Origin: Adiantum capillus-veneris
Lineage: Eukaryota; Streptophyta; Polypodiopsida; Polypodiales; Pteridaceae
Length of the DNA: 64,000 nucleotides
Assembly (NCBI GenBank): GCA_014529385.2
Contig: CM043952.1
Location: 151,927,057 to 151,991,056 of the forward strand
Direction of reading: 5' to 3'
Under the pieces are notes generated by a model, which did no database searches, was not told the DNA's origin, and was given only the letters and a program-made list of their open reading frames with translations. Of the stretch, positions 1 to 13,080 are shown piece by piece (within the stretch, counting starts at the first letter, position 1; every line of letters begins with the position of its first letter). A program made the translations under genes and the position numbers.

Positions 1-52
<52 letters not shown>
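1..52. repeat. (TC)n microsatellite at window edge
   Basis: Uninterrupted TC dinucleotides run from the window edge to base 52, directly beyond the 3' flank of the aldolase pseudogene. The true length is unknown because the window cuts it. Confidence 0.97.
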
Positions 53-53
<1 letters not shown>

Positions 54-219
54 CAGGAATAAACGGTAGCTAAATTAAATCATGATAAAGATGCCCGTTA
101 CATAAACCTTAGAAAAATAGCCCATTTGATTCGTTCTGTAGCCATCCCCACACCTAAACAATATTACAGAACATGAAACATCATTGCAATCAAAACTCAA
201 CAGCTCAAGCATATGAGAG

Positions 220-1271
220 CTAATACTTGTAGCTGGCAACATGAAGCGATTCATCAGTGACAATGCCCTTAGCAACATCTCCAGCATACTTGCCAAGGAT
301 AGCCTCAGAGTTGGCCTTGCATCGGGCAAGCAAAGCAGCTTGTGCTACAGGAATGTTTTCCTTCTTTCCATCCCAAGTCTTCCAAGTGTTGGCTTGTAAT
401 GCTCGTCCAAATGAGAAAGAAAGTGGCCATGGATTCTTGGTATCTAGCTCATTCATGGCATTCAAATTCAAATTTGCTTCTTCCTCACTTTGACCGCCCG
501 ACAAGAACATGACACCAGGAGCAACAGGAGGAACCGTCCTTTGAAGTGCTTGTACTGTGTATTTGGCTATCTCCTGAGGGGTTGTCTTTGGCGCTTTAGA
601 GCAAGGAGTAACCATGTTTGGCTTCAACAAGGTGCCCTCCAAGAGTACATGATGATCTCTCAAAGCCTTGTAGACAACATCAAAAAGCATAATCTCCATC
701 ACGGTAGCACATTTCTTAATATCATGGGGCCCATCCACAAGAATCTCAGGCTCAAGAATGGGGACTAGACCATTCTCTTGGCATATGATGGCATAGCGAG
801 CCAACCCATTTGCATTCTCAAGTATGGCAAGAGGAGACGGCTCAGTTGGACCAATATTCTTGAGCATAGCTCTCCACTTTGCAAATCGGGCTCCAGCATT
901 ATAATATTGCTGGCAGCATTGGGCAAGGCCGTCCAGTCCCTGAGTGGTTGTCTCACCGTCAGTGTCTGCGAGGTCGACAATGCCCTTATCTACCTTGATG
1001 CCTAAGACTACTCCACAAATGGCTTTCCACTCGCTATTTTATGATAGAGGGTTTCCTCAAAGAGAATGACACCACAAAGGTACTGGAGGGCATCTGAGGC
1101 AGTAAAAAGAAGCTCTCGAAGAGCTTGCCTGTTTGACTCTACATTCTCCACATGTATACTTGTGAAACACTTCCCAATAGTCCCTGTGCTCTCATCGGCT
1201 TCCAGGATGCCCTTGCCAAGGGTCGCCTCAGTTGCGTATTTACCCTCAAACGCGGCCATGGCGGCTAGCAA
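220..1271 (-). pseudogene. FBA: Cytosolic class I fructose-bisphosphate aldolase, processed pseudogene
   Basis: In a functional gene the product would cleave fructose-1,6-bisphosphate in cytosolic glycolysis. The reading starts at the ATG at 1271 ([12 protein letters not shown]), continues through the [10 protein letters not shown] glycolytic motif to a stop at 1008, and resumes in another frame from about 1003 (VLGIKVDKG) to the stop at 220. Family landmarks are visible: [26 protein letters not shown] with the Schiff-base lysine, and LSGGQSEEE. The C-terminus ends in ASYKY, close to the usual plant DYKY end. Compared with plant cytosolic aldolases about nine residues are missing after position 12, and a short deletion near 1005 removes residues before GIKVDKG and shifts the frame. 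There are no introns over 1.05 kb, whereas plant FBA genes normally have them, so I infer a retrocopy. No poly(A) tail is visible; the 3' flank runs into (TC)n. Confidence 0.9.
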
Positions 1272-1286
1272 AGTAGATACTAGAGG

Positions 1287-1537
<251 letters not shown>

Positions 1538-1644
1538 ATTAAGAATTGGAACCATTGGCTTCGCTTCAGTTACCTGCAGCGTTATATTTCTAAGGGGGCC
1601 GGCTTTAGAGTAGAAAATCTTGCCGCAGCTGAGCACAGTGGGAG

Positions 1645-3677
1645 ATGGCAGCAGCTGAAGCGCAGGAGCAAGTGGAGAAGAAGACGTGGGAGCTGATGCA
1701 GCACCTGCAGAAGCACAAGCCAACGTCGAGTCAGGTGTTAGGGTTTGTGACGCTCCTGGTGGGGGCGGGCATGATGGTGGTGGTGTTATAATAATCAATA
1801 TCTAATTCTCCTAAATGATTTTCTCATGTTAAATTGATCATTTAATATGGGGAAGTTCCAGGGGAGAAAAAGCTAGAATATTGGTTAAGCTAGCAGACTG
1901 GCCATAGTAGGGATACAAAGGAGGGAAAATAGGGATCCAAAGGGGGGGCCATCTGCAAAAGAGCCATGTGCAACAATGGGATAAAAAGACCCTAAGGTTC
2001 AGCCCATTAAGAATTCCTAAATGCTAAGGTTCCAAAATTCAAAGGTTGTGTCCAAAGGTCAACCATGGGGGAATTGGATGCTTTGTGTGTGTCAAAAAAG
2101 TCTTTACAAATCCCTACTTAGGAGGGGGCGAGCCTAGCTTGTAGGGGATGAGAGAGAAAGTCACACACACACACATACACAAGCTCCCTTTACACAAAGG
2201 GAATGAGGGACACATGTCAGCTCCCTAGCCCAGATGCCCACAAGGTGTACCCAAATCCTATTGGATGGCCTTGGAGGTGGACCAATGAGAATTAGGCTAG
2301 AGTAAATATAGTTTAATTAATTTAAAAAAACTTAATAAAAGAACCAATGAGAATTAAGTCCTCTAGAAGACTATTGGACAGTCTCCCAAGGGGTCCAATG
2401 AGCATTCAGTAGCCCAATGGCTTGCGTGATTCCTATTGGCCAGGAGGCAAAGGGGTCCAATGAGAGTTTAGTTGAATTATTAAATTACCTAAAGTTCTCA
2501 CAAAAGAGGAAAGGGGGACACATGTCAGAAGGCTATCACTTATACTGCTTGATTACCATTGGCTAGGCCTAGGGAGGTCCAATGAGAGGAGAGCATGAGC
2601 AAATAGCAAGATTTGTCGACCAAGAGAGAGAGGGGGCTGATTTTTGCAAGGCATTATCACACACACACTCACAAAATCTCATGTGTGAAGTAAAGAAGAC
2701 TCTCTCTCCTTCTCAAGCTTTAATGGAAAGCTTACCACCTACTCCAAGCTTGTGAGAAGGGAGGCCTACACCAACAAATCTTGGCTTTGTGATGCAAATC
2801 CAACCAAGAGCCAAGCTTCAATGCATGCTCATATCCTCTACCATGCTAATTACTAAGCTAAGCTATGCTAATATGAGTGATTATGTGAGGAGATGTACAT
2901 CTTTCTCGTAAGACTACTCCTTCTTCCTCTCAATCTACTCTCATACCCTGCTAGCTCTCACCATCTTCGAAGGTGTGTGAGGTCTTGGGTCTGAGACCGG
3001 GGATAATTGATGTTGTGTCTAATAAGTGTTTTGCTTAGTGCATGAAGCTTTCATCTTCATTGCACTAGCTAGTCTTGAAGGAACACAAAGAATTGTATTG
3101 TACAATGTCTCTCTTGATGGGAGAAACCATAATACAAAGCCTTTTGGAGGGGGGACCGGCTCCATGTAAATCCGGTTCTCAAATGTTGTCAATAGCTTAA
3201 TTTCTCTCTCTTTTGAAAGTATTGTTCATGCTATCTAACTAGATGTTATGCTTTTTGTTGCTCTCTCCACCCAAGCACTCTTGTAATTCTCATTAGGAAT
3301 CTATTCTAATGAAATGCCCACTAAGTTCATGCTAATTTCCGCTACACACAAGTTTTTAGGCCATTAAATGTTACAGGTGGTGCTGGCAGTGATGGCGCCG
3401 CCGCTGCTGCTGTTAAGCCCAGTGTTGGTGCCCGTAGGCTTCTTGATGGTGCTGTGCACGACAGGTGCCCTCATAGCTGAAGGGGTAGCCATAGCGGCTA
3501 TTTCTGCGGTGTCGTTGGTAGACACCCTGATGTTTCCCAGCAACTAGACAGCGCACGATTCCGCATCCAGGACGTGGCTAATGGGATGTGATGCAAGGCG
3601 CGCGACTTGGCCGGCTTCCCCTTTGTCCCTCCTCTCAGAGCGGCAGCGCTGGTGCCAAGGCTGCCCCTGGAGCTTAA
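1645..3677 (+). pseudogene. Oleosin pseudogene interrupted by a solo LTR
   Basis: Oleosins coat seed or spore oil bodies through a long hydrophobic hairpin with a proline knot. The 5' part (1645-1783) encodes a short polar N-terminus, KPTSSQVLGFVTLLVG and the start of the hydrophobic stretch. Reading resumes at 3381 with LAVMAPPLLLLSPVLVPVGF, matching the proline-knot region. Removing the LTR and one GGTGG copy rejoins the frame. The tail is broken: the hairpin frame stops after PSN at about 3549, while QQLDSARFRIQDVANGM, typical of the oleosin C-terminus, is in another frame, followed by a TGA. A third frame gives a plausible end, AGAKAAPGA, with TAA at 3675-3677. There is no intron and the 5' flank carries the leader motif and (AG)n, so a retrocopy is likely. 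Oleosin identity rests on motif recognition. Confidence 0.8.
1784..3375 (+). mobile_element. Solo LTR of the Gypsy-1 family
   Basis: A 1592-bp segment begins TGTTATAATAATC and ends AAATGTTACA, flanked by the perfect 5-bp duplication GGTGG at 1779-1783 and 3376-3380. Its sequence follows the Gypsy-1 LTR at 34445-36395 throughout: the same start region (ATATCTAATTCTCCTAAATG), CA tracts in the same places, the same TCAATGCATGCTC block and the same end. No internal coding region lies between two LTRs, so this is a solo LTR, probably left by LTR-LTR recombination. It carries one copy of a ~100-bp unit that is present three times in the Gypsy-1 LTR. Confidence 0.9.
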
Positions 3678-3852
3678 GACTACCACAGTTCTCTTTTCCT
3701 ATTCCACTAGGTGGCTTGCAATGCTCTTAATCAAGGTCCCGCCCTATAAAGATGTAAACCAAAATACTAGTAGAAATTTTCAAATTTCAAAAAATTTTGA
3801 ACTATTTTCTCAAAAAAGAGAGAGATAGAGAGACAGACAGAGAAAAACCCTT

Positions 3853-4006
<154 letters not shown>

Positions 4007-4050
4007 ACACCCAAGAGGAAGTAGAAGCAGTTGCGGCATAAGCAGTCATG

Positions 4051-4409
4051 ATGGTCAAGCGTCGTAATGGTGGACGTAACAAGCACAGAAGAGGCCACAC
4101 CAACCCCATCAGGTGCTCTAGCTATGGGTGATGTGTGCCCAAGGACAAGGCTGCCAAGCGATTTCTTGTAAGGACCATTGTTGAACAAGCTGTTGTGCGA
4201 GATGTGCAGGATGCGTTTATGATGGGTACGCACTTCCCAAGCTTTACGCCAAAATGCAATACTGTGTTTCATGTGCCATTCACTCTCACGTTGTCCATGT
4301 GAGATCCGGCATAGCAAGAAGAGTTCGGGAGCCACCACAGAGGTTTAGACCCAACGAGGATATGCAGAGCCGGAATCAGCGTACCAGTGTTCCTGTTGTT
4401 AGAAAGTGA
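4051..4409 (+). pseudogene. RPS26: 40S ribosomal protein S26, processed pseudogene
   Basis: eS26 sits near the mRNA exit site of the small ribosomal subunit. The copy starts at 4051 (an ATG also lies just upstream at 4048) with the hallmark RRNGGRNKH, then [17 protein letters not shown] and VRDVQDA. A one-base deletion around 4210 shifts the frame; the next frame continues [27 protein letters not shown] and VREPPQRF and ends at TGA 4407-4409. A premature TGA replaces the lysine expected before CVPKDKA. Length is close to that of a normal S26. No introns are present, although plant RPS26 genes normally contain them, so this is a dead retrocopy. No poly(A) tail is visible; 3'-UTR-like sequence runs on to an (AG)n tract at 4611. 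Confidence 0.92.
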
Positions 4410-5781
<1,372 letters not shown>

Positions 5782-5928
5782 GCTAACTCTTTAGCTTCTC
5801 CCAACTCCTTCACCTCTTTTTTCACTCCTAGCTCCTCATCTAATCGAGGAAAGTCTCGTAGCTTTACAAGAGGGAGAGGCAGATCCCCTGCAATCAGAAA
5901 CTTCCCTGAAATCTAATCCCTGAATATA

Positions 5929-7879
5929 TTGCAGGTCTCTACAAACCCATGTGGAAGAAAAGTCCTCAGCAAAGATGATTCGAATTATGGTGCTATCTAC
6001 ATACACTGTCTGTTTTACAACATACTTCTCGATTGGATCTCACCAAAAAGTCTTTTTTGTGAGTGCTTTGACTTATTTTTTGGGAATCATAAACTACTTG
6101 ACAATATTCTCATTGGATGGAAATACCATCATCCGACAAAAGGATTAGTTTTAAATAATGACTTTCTTAGACAAGAAACAATCCCTACTGTACATGCATG
6201 AAATTTACTTCATTCTGCAAGGATTTTGAAGGATTTGGGAGCCATGTTTGTACTCAGGACCTCAATATTATAGATAATGTCACAATACGTAAGGTATTGG
6301 CCAAAGGACTCATTCACATACCAAACTATCCAAAAAACCCTTACCTTGCACTATCAGCTTTACTTAGCTGCCTCACTGACCTTGTCGGTGCTCTATGACT
6401 GGAGATGACAGTCCTACCGGACTTAAAGGAATTAGTGAAGGAATGCTTCCTTTACAAAATTTCTCTACTTCCTAGAAAATGGCTTTCTTCAGAGAGTTCT
6501 TGGCTTACACCTCAGCTAGCTCTTGACTTTCAACTAATCTCATATAAATGGTTTGTGGTCGGGCTTGACAAAAGCTCTAACTACCCTACTATTATGTGCA
6601 AATTCCTTGCTTGGAAAGCAACTCGGGATCGAGTATCAGGAAAAGAGTTCTGTCATACCAACAAAACGCCGCAAGATATCTCTAACAAGATCTCTAAACA
6701 TTTAGAACAACTTGGTTACTCTATTAGCAACACCAAGTTACCAGTACTATTTCCTACATATAAATTCCACAAACATAAATTCAGATGGATATCTGATGCC
6801 TCTAACTGTATCCTCACAGATATCACCAAAGATATTACTCTTTGCCTTGATATTATTCTCACAAAATTAGAACTCATTTGTGCTGAGAAGCAAAAAATCT
6901 GCAAGGACTTCCTAAATATCCAATACAATCCCTTTTGGATAGCAAAAAATGCCACAGAAGTCACACTTAACCTTCCTCAACACATTTTCCACATTTTCAC
7001 AGCAGCTGATATTACACAATGCTACGAAAACATCCCACTTAGTGGGGATCTTGGGCTTAAGAAAGTTTTATCCAAGGTTATTAACTTAGCTTTTACCAAT
7101 GCTAAAAAAAGAAAGCATCATTATATCTCCCTAGCCAAGAAACCCAGATGGATTCATGCATCTCACTCTGAACACCCTCTACACTTCAATGAAACAAAGC
7201 TTTGCTCATATATTTTTTGGCTGTTGAATAACTGCACTATTATTGTAGGCGATTGCTGCTTTAATCAATGCCTCGGCATTCCTATGGGCTTCTCTTGCTC
7301 ACCACTGATGTGTAACATCTACCTGGCTTGTGTCTCAAGAACATGAAAGCCAACCATAAAAAGCTTCCACTATTCAATCATACTTTTAGATATATGGATG
7401 ACCTGCTTAGTATTAACAACAGATTGTTCTCTACTGAGATTGAGCAAATATATCCCCACTGCCTAAAAATTGAGCCTACTTCCATCCCAGATATTTCGAC
7501 TCTTGGGAAATTTTGCAAGTCAGTCCAATTTCTTAACCTTTCAATATCACTTCACTCCCCATCTACAGGCGGATATGACCTTAGATTTATATGGAGAAAG
7601 GATCTTCTTAAATTGCCTCACATAGAATTCATCAAAAGAAATAGCAATAGGCCATACAAAGCCTCTATCGGCTCCTGTATTGGCCTTCTCTACCTAATCT
7701 GCTACTCTTCATCTACACCCTCCATGGCATGGGAAGAAATATCTGTACTGATTAAAAAATACTGCCATAACGGATTTAATCGGTACCAGATCCGTAACAC
7801 CATCATTCAAGCTCTCATTCAGCATAATTGGCCAGGATTATTATTTAATAAAGAGAGTCTCATCTCTCTGATAAGGTAG
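5929..7879 (+). pseudogene. Penelope-like reverse transcriptase, no GIY-YIG domain, broken
   Basis: The best reading frame begins near 6198 (VRKVLAKGLIHIPNYP-like block), has an in-frame TGA at 6399, and continues from 6405 to 7346. RT motifs in order: YKFHKHKFRW (PLE-type finger motif), ADITQCYENIPL (motif A with Asp), LGIPMGFSCSPLMCNIYL (motif B). A frameshift near 7330 moves to the frame of 7328-7879 with FRYMDDLLSINN (motif C, catalytic DD) and VQFLNLSI. These motifs, especially the IP after motif A and RYxDD, fit Penelope-like elements rather than LINE, copia or gypsy. The frame ends at 7879 with no GIY-YIG endonuclease and none is visible in the next 60 bp before the (AC)n, so it resembles endonuclease-deficient PLEs. 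The N-terminal part (5929-6201) is in another frame and uncertain. Confidence 0.75.
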
Positions 7880-7907
7880 TAGGCCCATACACAATGGGCC
7901 TACTACC
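7875..7907 (+). other. Perfect 14-bp hairpin overlapping the PLE stop codon
   Basis: GGTAGTAGGCCCAT (7875-7888), loop ACACA, and its exact reverse complement (7894-7907). The TAG stop at 7877-7879 lies in the 5' arm. A further CCCATTGTGTG at about 7911 can pair with the loop side (CACACAATGGG), giving an alternative fold. It lies between the RT frame and the downstream direct repeat. Confidence 0.85.
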
Positions 7908-7940
7908 GACCCATTGTGTGTGGTGCCTGGGTTAGGGCGG

Positions 7941-8361
<421 letters not shown>

Positions 8362-10770
8362 GCTCAAAACTCTATAAATAAGGTGAGGGCGCACCTTGCC
8401 CCTCACTTAGCTTGTGTATGTTTTTGTTGTGTTGACTAAAAGCAATAGACTGTTTGCTTCACTGACCGAGCTATGGAGCTCGCCGCTCAAAACACTCAGG
8501 TTTTTTTCTCTAAGCTTTTCTATCTGTTGGTTACCTATTGCTTCAAAAAATAGTCAATACTACTTGCAGTAGTCCTCATAGCATAAAACTGAATGACATT
8601 CATTAAGGTGTTTTTTTCTTTACGAAGTGGTCTCTGCAATACTCTGCGTAGACTGGTTTTTTTTCATGAAAACTGCTGCTACCCTTGATAATGGTAGCAA
8701 TGTATACTAAGGGGACTTAGTAGAAGGATGGGGGATTTGCTGACTGATCTTGTTGAAAGAAATATATATGGGTATCTTAGGCTTAGCTTGAATCGTTGCA
8801 GGTCTTGCCGCCTAACAACCTACCTAAAATGTGTTCAAAAAAGATGGCTCTGTTTTGTTAGCCGATACAGGCTTTCGTTTTGCCGACACTGGTTTTTTTT
8901 GGGGGGCTCTGTTGTAAGCCGAATCTGTCCTTTTTTTTCCCTGTTCAAAGCCTAACAGTAACCGAACATTGCAATGGTCTGGATGATAACTAATCACTTG
9001 GCTCTTGGAAGGAGTAAGTATAGAGCTAATGCACTTTTTTGCTTTGGCTTATAGCTAAAGCTAATAACCACATAAGAAGTAAATGGAGCCTTGAACTTTC
9101 TTAAAGCTTATGATTGTTTTGGTAATAAAAAATCTGTCTAAAACACCAACAAGGAGACGTCCGGCTCTTTGGTACTTAGAAATATGGCAACTCTTGGACT
9201 TTGGCATAATACCTTCCCTCATGGTTTCATACAGGGAGAAGGTGTTAAGGTTATCTAGTGGGCAGGACAATGGAGGTATCTGAAAAAAACAGGGCTGAAA
9301 TCTGCCGAACTGAATTGAATACTTAAAACTTGAGGTTTTTTTTTGAAGGTAAGTACATACTCTCAGCAAAAAAAAGCTAGCCGTTGGCTCATGACATAAA
9401 GATCCACTTGATTGGTAAGTATATGGTTGCTACTCTTAGTGTAAAGCATAGCTACCAAGCTATGAAGAAATCTTTGGATATTGAAGGTAAGTATATGGCT
9501 GATACCCTCAAAACTTGGCATAAAGACCAAGATTTGGCTCAAGAAATGAGGTTCCACTGGTAAAAAATGGTGTTTTTTTACTTTAGTACTTAATAAGTAG
9601 ATGGTTGTTATTATGGGCTCAAGTATAGCTACCAAGCTATGGATTAACAAGTAAACCTCACCATTCTTAAAAATGTTTTTTTTGATGATGGACTTCACCA
9701 CTCATATTAGAAAGTATACCACTGATTTTTGAAAGAATATGTAAAGAGTACTAATAAACCTTAAAGCTTGTCTAAGGTAAGTAAATTCTATAAGATGGAC
9801 ATGGATAACAACTGATATAGTCCATTAATACTTGTAAAACACATCCAAGGATAACTGAATTGTTGTCTTGTTTGGATGGATGCAGGTAAGGACTCTATCT
9901 TATCTTGGAGAGTTTTTCTTTTCTTTGGCAAGCAACATTACTATGATGAAATACCCATTGAGGAACGGGGAAGTCTTTTTTACTTCCAACCTTACTGAAA
10001 GAGGACCTCTTTCTTACAATCATTGTACATAAATAATTCTGATACTGAGTTATTTTTGTACTTATCAGTTCATTGTTCCTTGGCCAGTTGTCTTTTGAAT
10101 GTAAAAATTCAATTATGTCTTATTAGTTAAGATTAAACAGCTACACACATATCCTATACATAAGGCTTCTCCTCTTCGGAGAAACCGGGATGCTGGCCTA
10201 GGAAATTATCGTAGGAATGGAGTTCTAAATTGGACCCACAGTCGCTAAATCCGTCATTGGTAGACTGGTGTTAGGTGGCCCCTTTTAGACTCTCTTCTGG
10301 TTCCCTGCTCACGATTACCATAGTCTCTGACTTTGCTGGTTGAAGGGTTGCAGGACCAAAAAGACTTTACATTCTAAAACACCTTTCTAATAATTTTTTT
10401 ATATCACCTCTGTTTCAGGACTGCTCACGTTATAGAATGACAGCTCGCATGAGTACTAATCACAACCCTAAGAATCATGGAAGGATTCTTGATCAGATTA
10501 AGCTCTACCTTAAAGACTGTACACCAAAGGATACCTTAGCTGCTAGAACTAGACCTTTCCTTGCTAGGAAAGCCAAAATATGTATCACATACTATGGCAA
10601 GAAAAAATAAACCTGACCTCACTGTTTTTGCAGACTCTTGCTTTATCTCAAGGATTGGAACTTACCGCGGAGCCCCTCTCTGTGGCCTCCTCTTTGGTCC
10701 TCAGATGTATTAGCAGTTTGGATGCTTCACAACTTATTCATGATTTAGCTCTTGTCTCAGACAAAAAATT
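8362..10770 (+). other. Unassigned region with TATA-like site and repeated splice-donor-like motifs
   Basis: No protein family is recognisable. A TATA-like TATAAATAAGG lies at ~8373 and ATGGAGCTCGCCGCTCAAAA at ~8473, followed by CAG/GT. GGTAAGTA occurs at about 9349, 9413, 9485 and 9776, with GGTAAGGA at about 9885, and GCTACCAAGCTATG occurs twice (about 9449 and 9628). Tracts ending TTTCAG (10420) and TTTTTGCAG (10632) look like splice acceptors. A 56-residue frame at 10438-10608 and an overlapping frame to about 10700 show no known domain. It could be the 5' leader of another Penelope-like copy, but nothing proves this. Confidence 0.4.
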
Positions 10771-11663
10771 TTCTGTCTTGCATAAGCGAGGAAATACGAA
10801 GGAGAAGCACAGGAGAATCATCAAGTGCTGCACTGTCAGTGGAAACAAGAGGAAGGCCTAAGGAGAGGTTTAAAAACCAAAAAGGTCATGATCGCTCAAG
10901 GCGGAGCAAGTCACGCACAAGGTCAGTTCTTGAATGTTGGAACTGCGGGAAGAAGGGCCACATCAAGAAGGATTACTGGTCCAAGAAGAAGAAGGAGGCA
11001 GAGTCTCAAGACAACAAGCCAACATCGGAGGCCAATGTGGCAGGTAAAGTAGAGCAAGATGCTTTAATTCTCTCATTAGACAATGTGTCTAATTCCTGGA
11101 TAGTAGATTCCGAGGCTTCATTCCATGCGACACCACACACGCAACATTTCCAAGATTACACCAAAGGTAATTTTGGGTATGTATACTTGGGAGATGATGA
11201 AGCTTGTGAGATTGTCGGCAAAGGTACAGTTTTTGTCAAAACTGCTAACGAAAATGAGTGGAAGCTTAAAGATGTTAGGCAAGTTCCTTCTCTTCGCAAA
11301 AAATTGATCTCTACAGGACAATTGGATGATGAAGGTCACAACATTGCATTCGGAAACAAACGGTGGAAGATCTCAAAGGGATCTTTGGTGGTTGCCAAGG
11401 AAGAAAAAGTCGGTACACTTTATTTGTGTACTGTTAGCACGCAACCTTCAGCTTGTGCAGCAACTACAGAAGTTGACAGTGTGGTGTGGCACTACCGGCG
11501 TGGGCATATGAGTGCCAAAGGAATGCAAATCCTTCAAACAAAGAAGCTTCTACCAGGTTTGAAAGAAGTGGACTTAGAGTTCTGTGAAGATTGTGTTTAT
11601 GGTAAACAAAAGAGAGTAAAATTTCAAAAATCAGGAAATGAAAGAAAAAACTTAAAAACTTGA
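10752..11663 (+). pseudogene. Copia-1 gag C-terminus, protease and integrase zinc-finger
   Basis: A 303-codon frame. The Gag zinc knuckle CWNCGKKGHIKKDY has Tyr where the last Cys should be, so the CCHC knuckle is broken. The protease motif reads VDSEAS where copia proteases have DSG. Next come VPSLRKKLISTGQL and the integrase HHCC module (HYRRGH ... CEDC, then YGKQKRVKF). The frame ends in a premature stop just before the VHSDVWGP-like integrase core. The first ~20 residues before SEEIRRR probably do not belong to the element. Confidence 0.85.
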
Positions 11664-11681
11664 GTTGGTTCATTCTGATGT

Positions 11682-12692
11682 TTGGGGTCCTGCAAGTACA
11701 CATCACTTGGTGGTTCATTGTACTATGTAACATTCATAGACGATGCGACTAGAAAAACATGGATTTATGTCATGAAGAATAAGTCCGATGTATTTTCCAT
11801 ATTTCAAAGGTGGAAAGCCTTTGTAGAGAATGAAACAAATACCAAGGTTAAATGCCTCAGATCCGACAATGGAGGTGAATATTTCAGCCAAGCTTTTGAA
11901 AGCTTTTGTGCTAGCAACGGCATTCGGAGGCAAAGGACAACCCCAAGGACACCTCAAAAAAATGGGATTTCGGAAAGGATGAACAGAACAATCATGGAGC
12001 GAGCACGAAGCATGTGGCTACATGTAGGCCTACCACTTGAGCTTTGGGCGGAAGCTGTAAGTACGTCTGTGTACTTAATCAACCGATCACCCTCAACGGC
12101 ATTGGATGGGGGAGTTCCAGAAGAGGCATGGACAGGTAAACCGGTGAATTATGCATTTCTCAAAGTGTTTGGGTGTGAGGCTTTCATGCACATAGATAGA
12201 AGCCTAAGATCAAAGCTAGATGCAAAGTCCAAAAAGTGTTTCTTCATTGTCTATGGAGAAGGTGACTTTGGGTATCACATATGGAATCTTGAAGATGGTA
12301 AAATATTAAGCAGTAGGGATGTAATTTTTAACGAACAAAATATGTACAAAGATTACTTGGAAAAAAAACAAACAAAAGAAATAGGTGATGAGTACATGGA
12401 GCTTGAGGATGGTGAAGACTCAAGGACTGCAAACGGTGACAATGTGCAACAACGTCAACCAAATGAGGAGCCTCAACCTATTCCCCGAAGATCTATAAGA
12501 GCAAGTAGACCTCCAGAAAGGTTTGTTCCTTCCTTCAACCACCTCTTGATCTCAGATTCTGGAGAGCCGGAATCATACGAAGAAGCTATGCAACATGAAT
12601 CCAAAGAAGAATGGACGAAGAGCATGCAAGTGGAGATGGACTCACTACATCGCAACCAAACATGGGAGTTGGTTAAAGACAATAGTATTTGA
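11682..12692 (+). pseudogene. Copia-1 integrase core and start of RT
   Basis: The integrase core is well preserved: FIDDATRK with the first Asp, LRSDNGGEY with the second, and KNGISERMNRT with the Glu, so the DDE set is visible. It continues through LKVFGCEAFMHI, FNEQNMYKDY and the acidic linker to the RT start EEWTKSMQVEMDSLHRNQTW, ending at a TGA after DNSI. The following ~150 residues of a normal copia RT (KWVYK to GLKQAPRQW region) are absent. Confidence 0.88.
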
Positions 12693-13069
12693 AGTTTGAT
12701 TTGTTGGATCATGGATTCACAAGATGCAACTCGGATCACTGCGTCTACATGAAGAATTTGGGAGATGGAAAGTTCATCATCCTAATGTTGTATGTTGATG
12801 ACATGCTGATTGCAAGTGCTAACATGCAGGACATCAAAGACCTAAAAGAGGAGCTATCTACATCTTTTTCAATGAAAGATTTAGGTGCTGCAAAGAGGAT
12901 ACTTGGTATGAAAATATCAAGGGACAGGACGAAGAAGACAATAAAACTATCTCAAGAGGATTACATCAAGAAGGTACTAGAAAGGTTTGCAATGCAAAAT
13001 GCAAAACTAGTTTCTACACCTTTGGTTGGTCACTTTAAATTAACGAAGGATATGTGTCCAAAGACATAA
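12689..13069 (+). pseudogene. Copia-1 RT C-terminal half
   Basis: Starts in the middle of RT at FDLLDHGFTRCNSDHCVYMK and includes the catalytic LYVDDMLIA and FSMKDLGAAKRILGMKI, ending at a stop after CPKT. Motif A and the fingers are missing, so no functional RT could form even though the YVDD box survives. Confidence 0.88.
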
Positions 13070-13080
13070 GAGGAGATAGC

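Noticed and set aside
10160-10215. Possible hammerhead ribozyme (CTTCGGAGAAAC context)
   Set aside because: The GAAAC block is present, but no CTGATGA core or suitable stems nearby.
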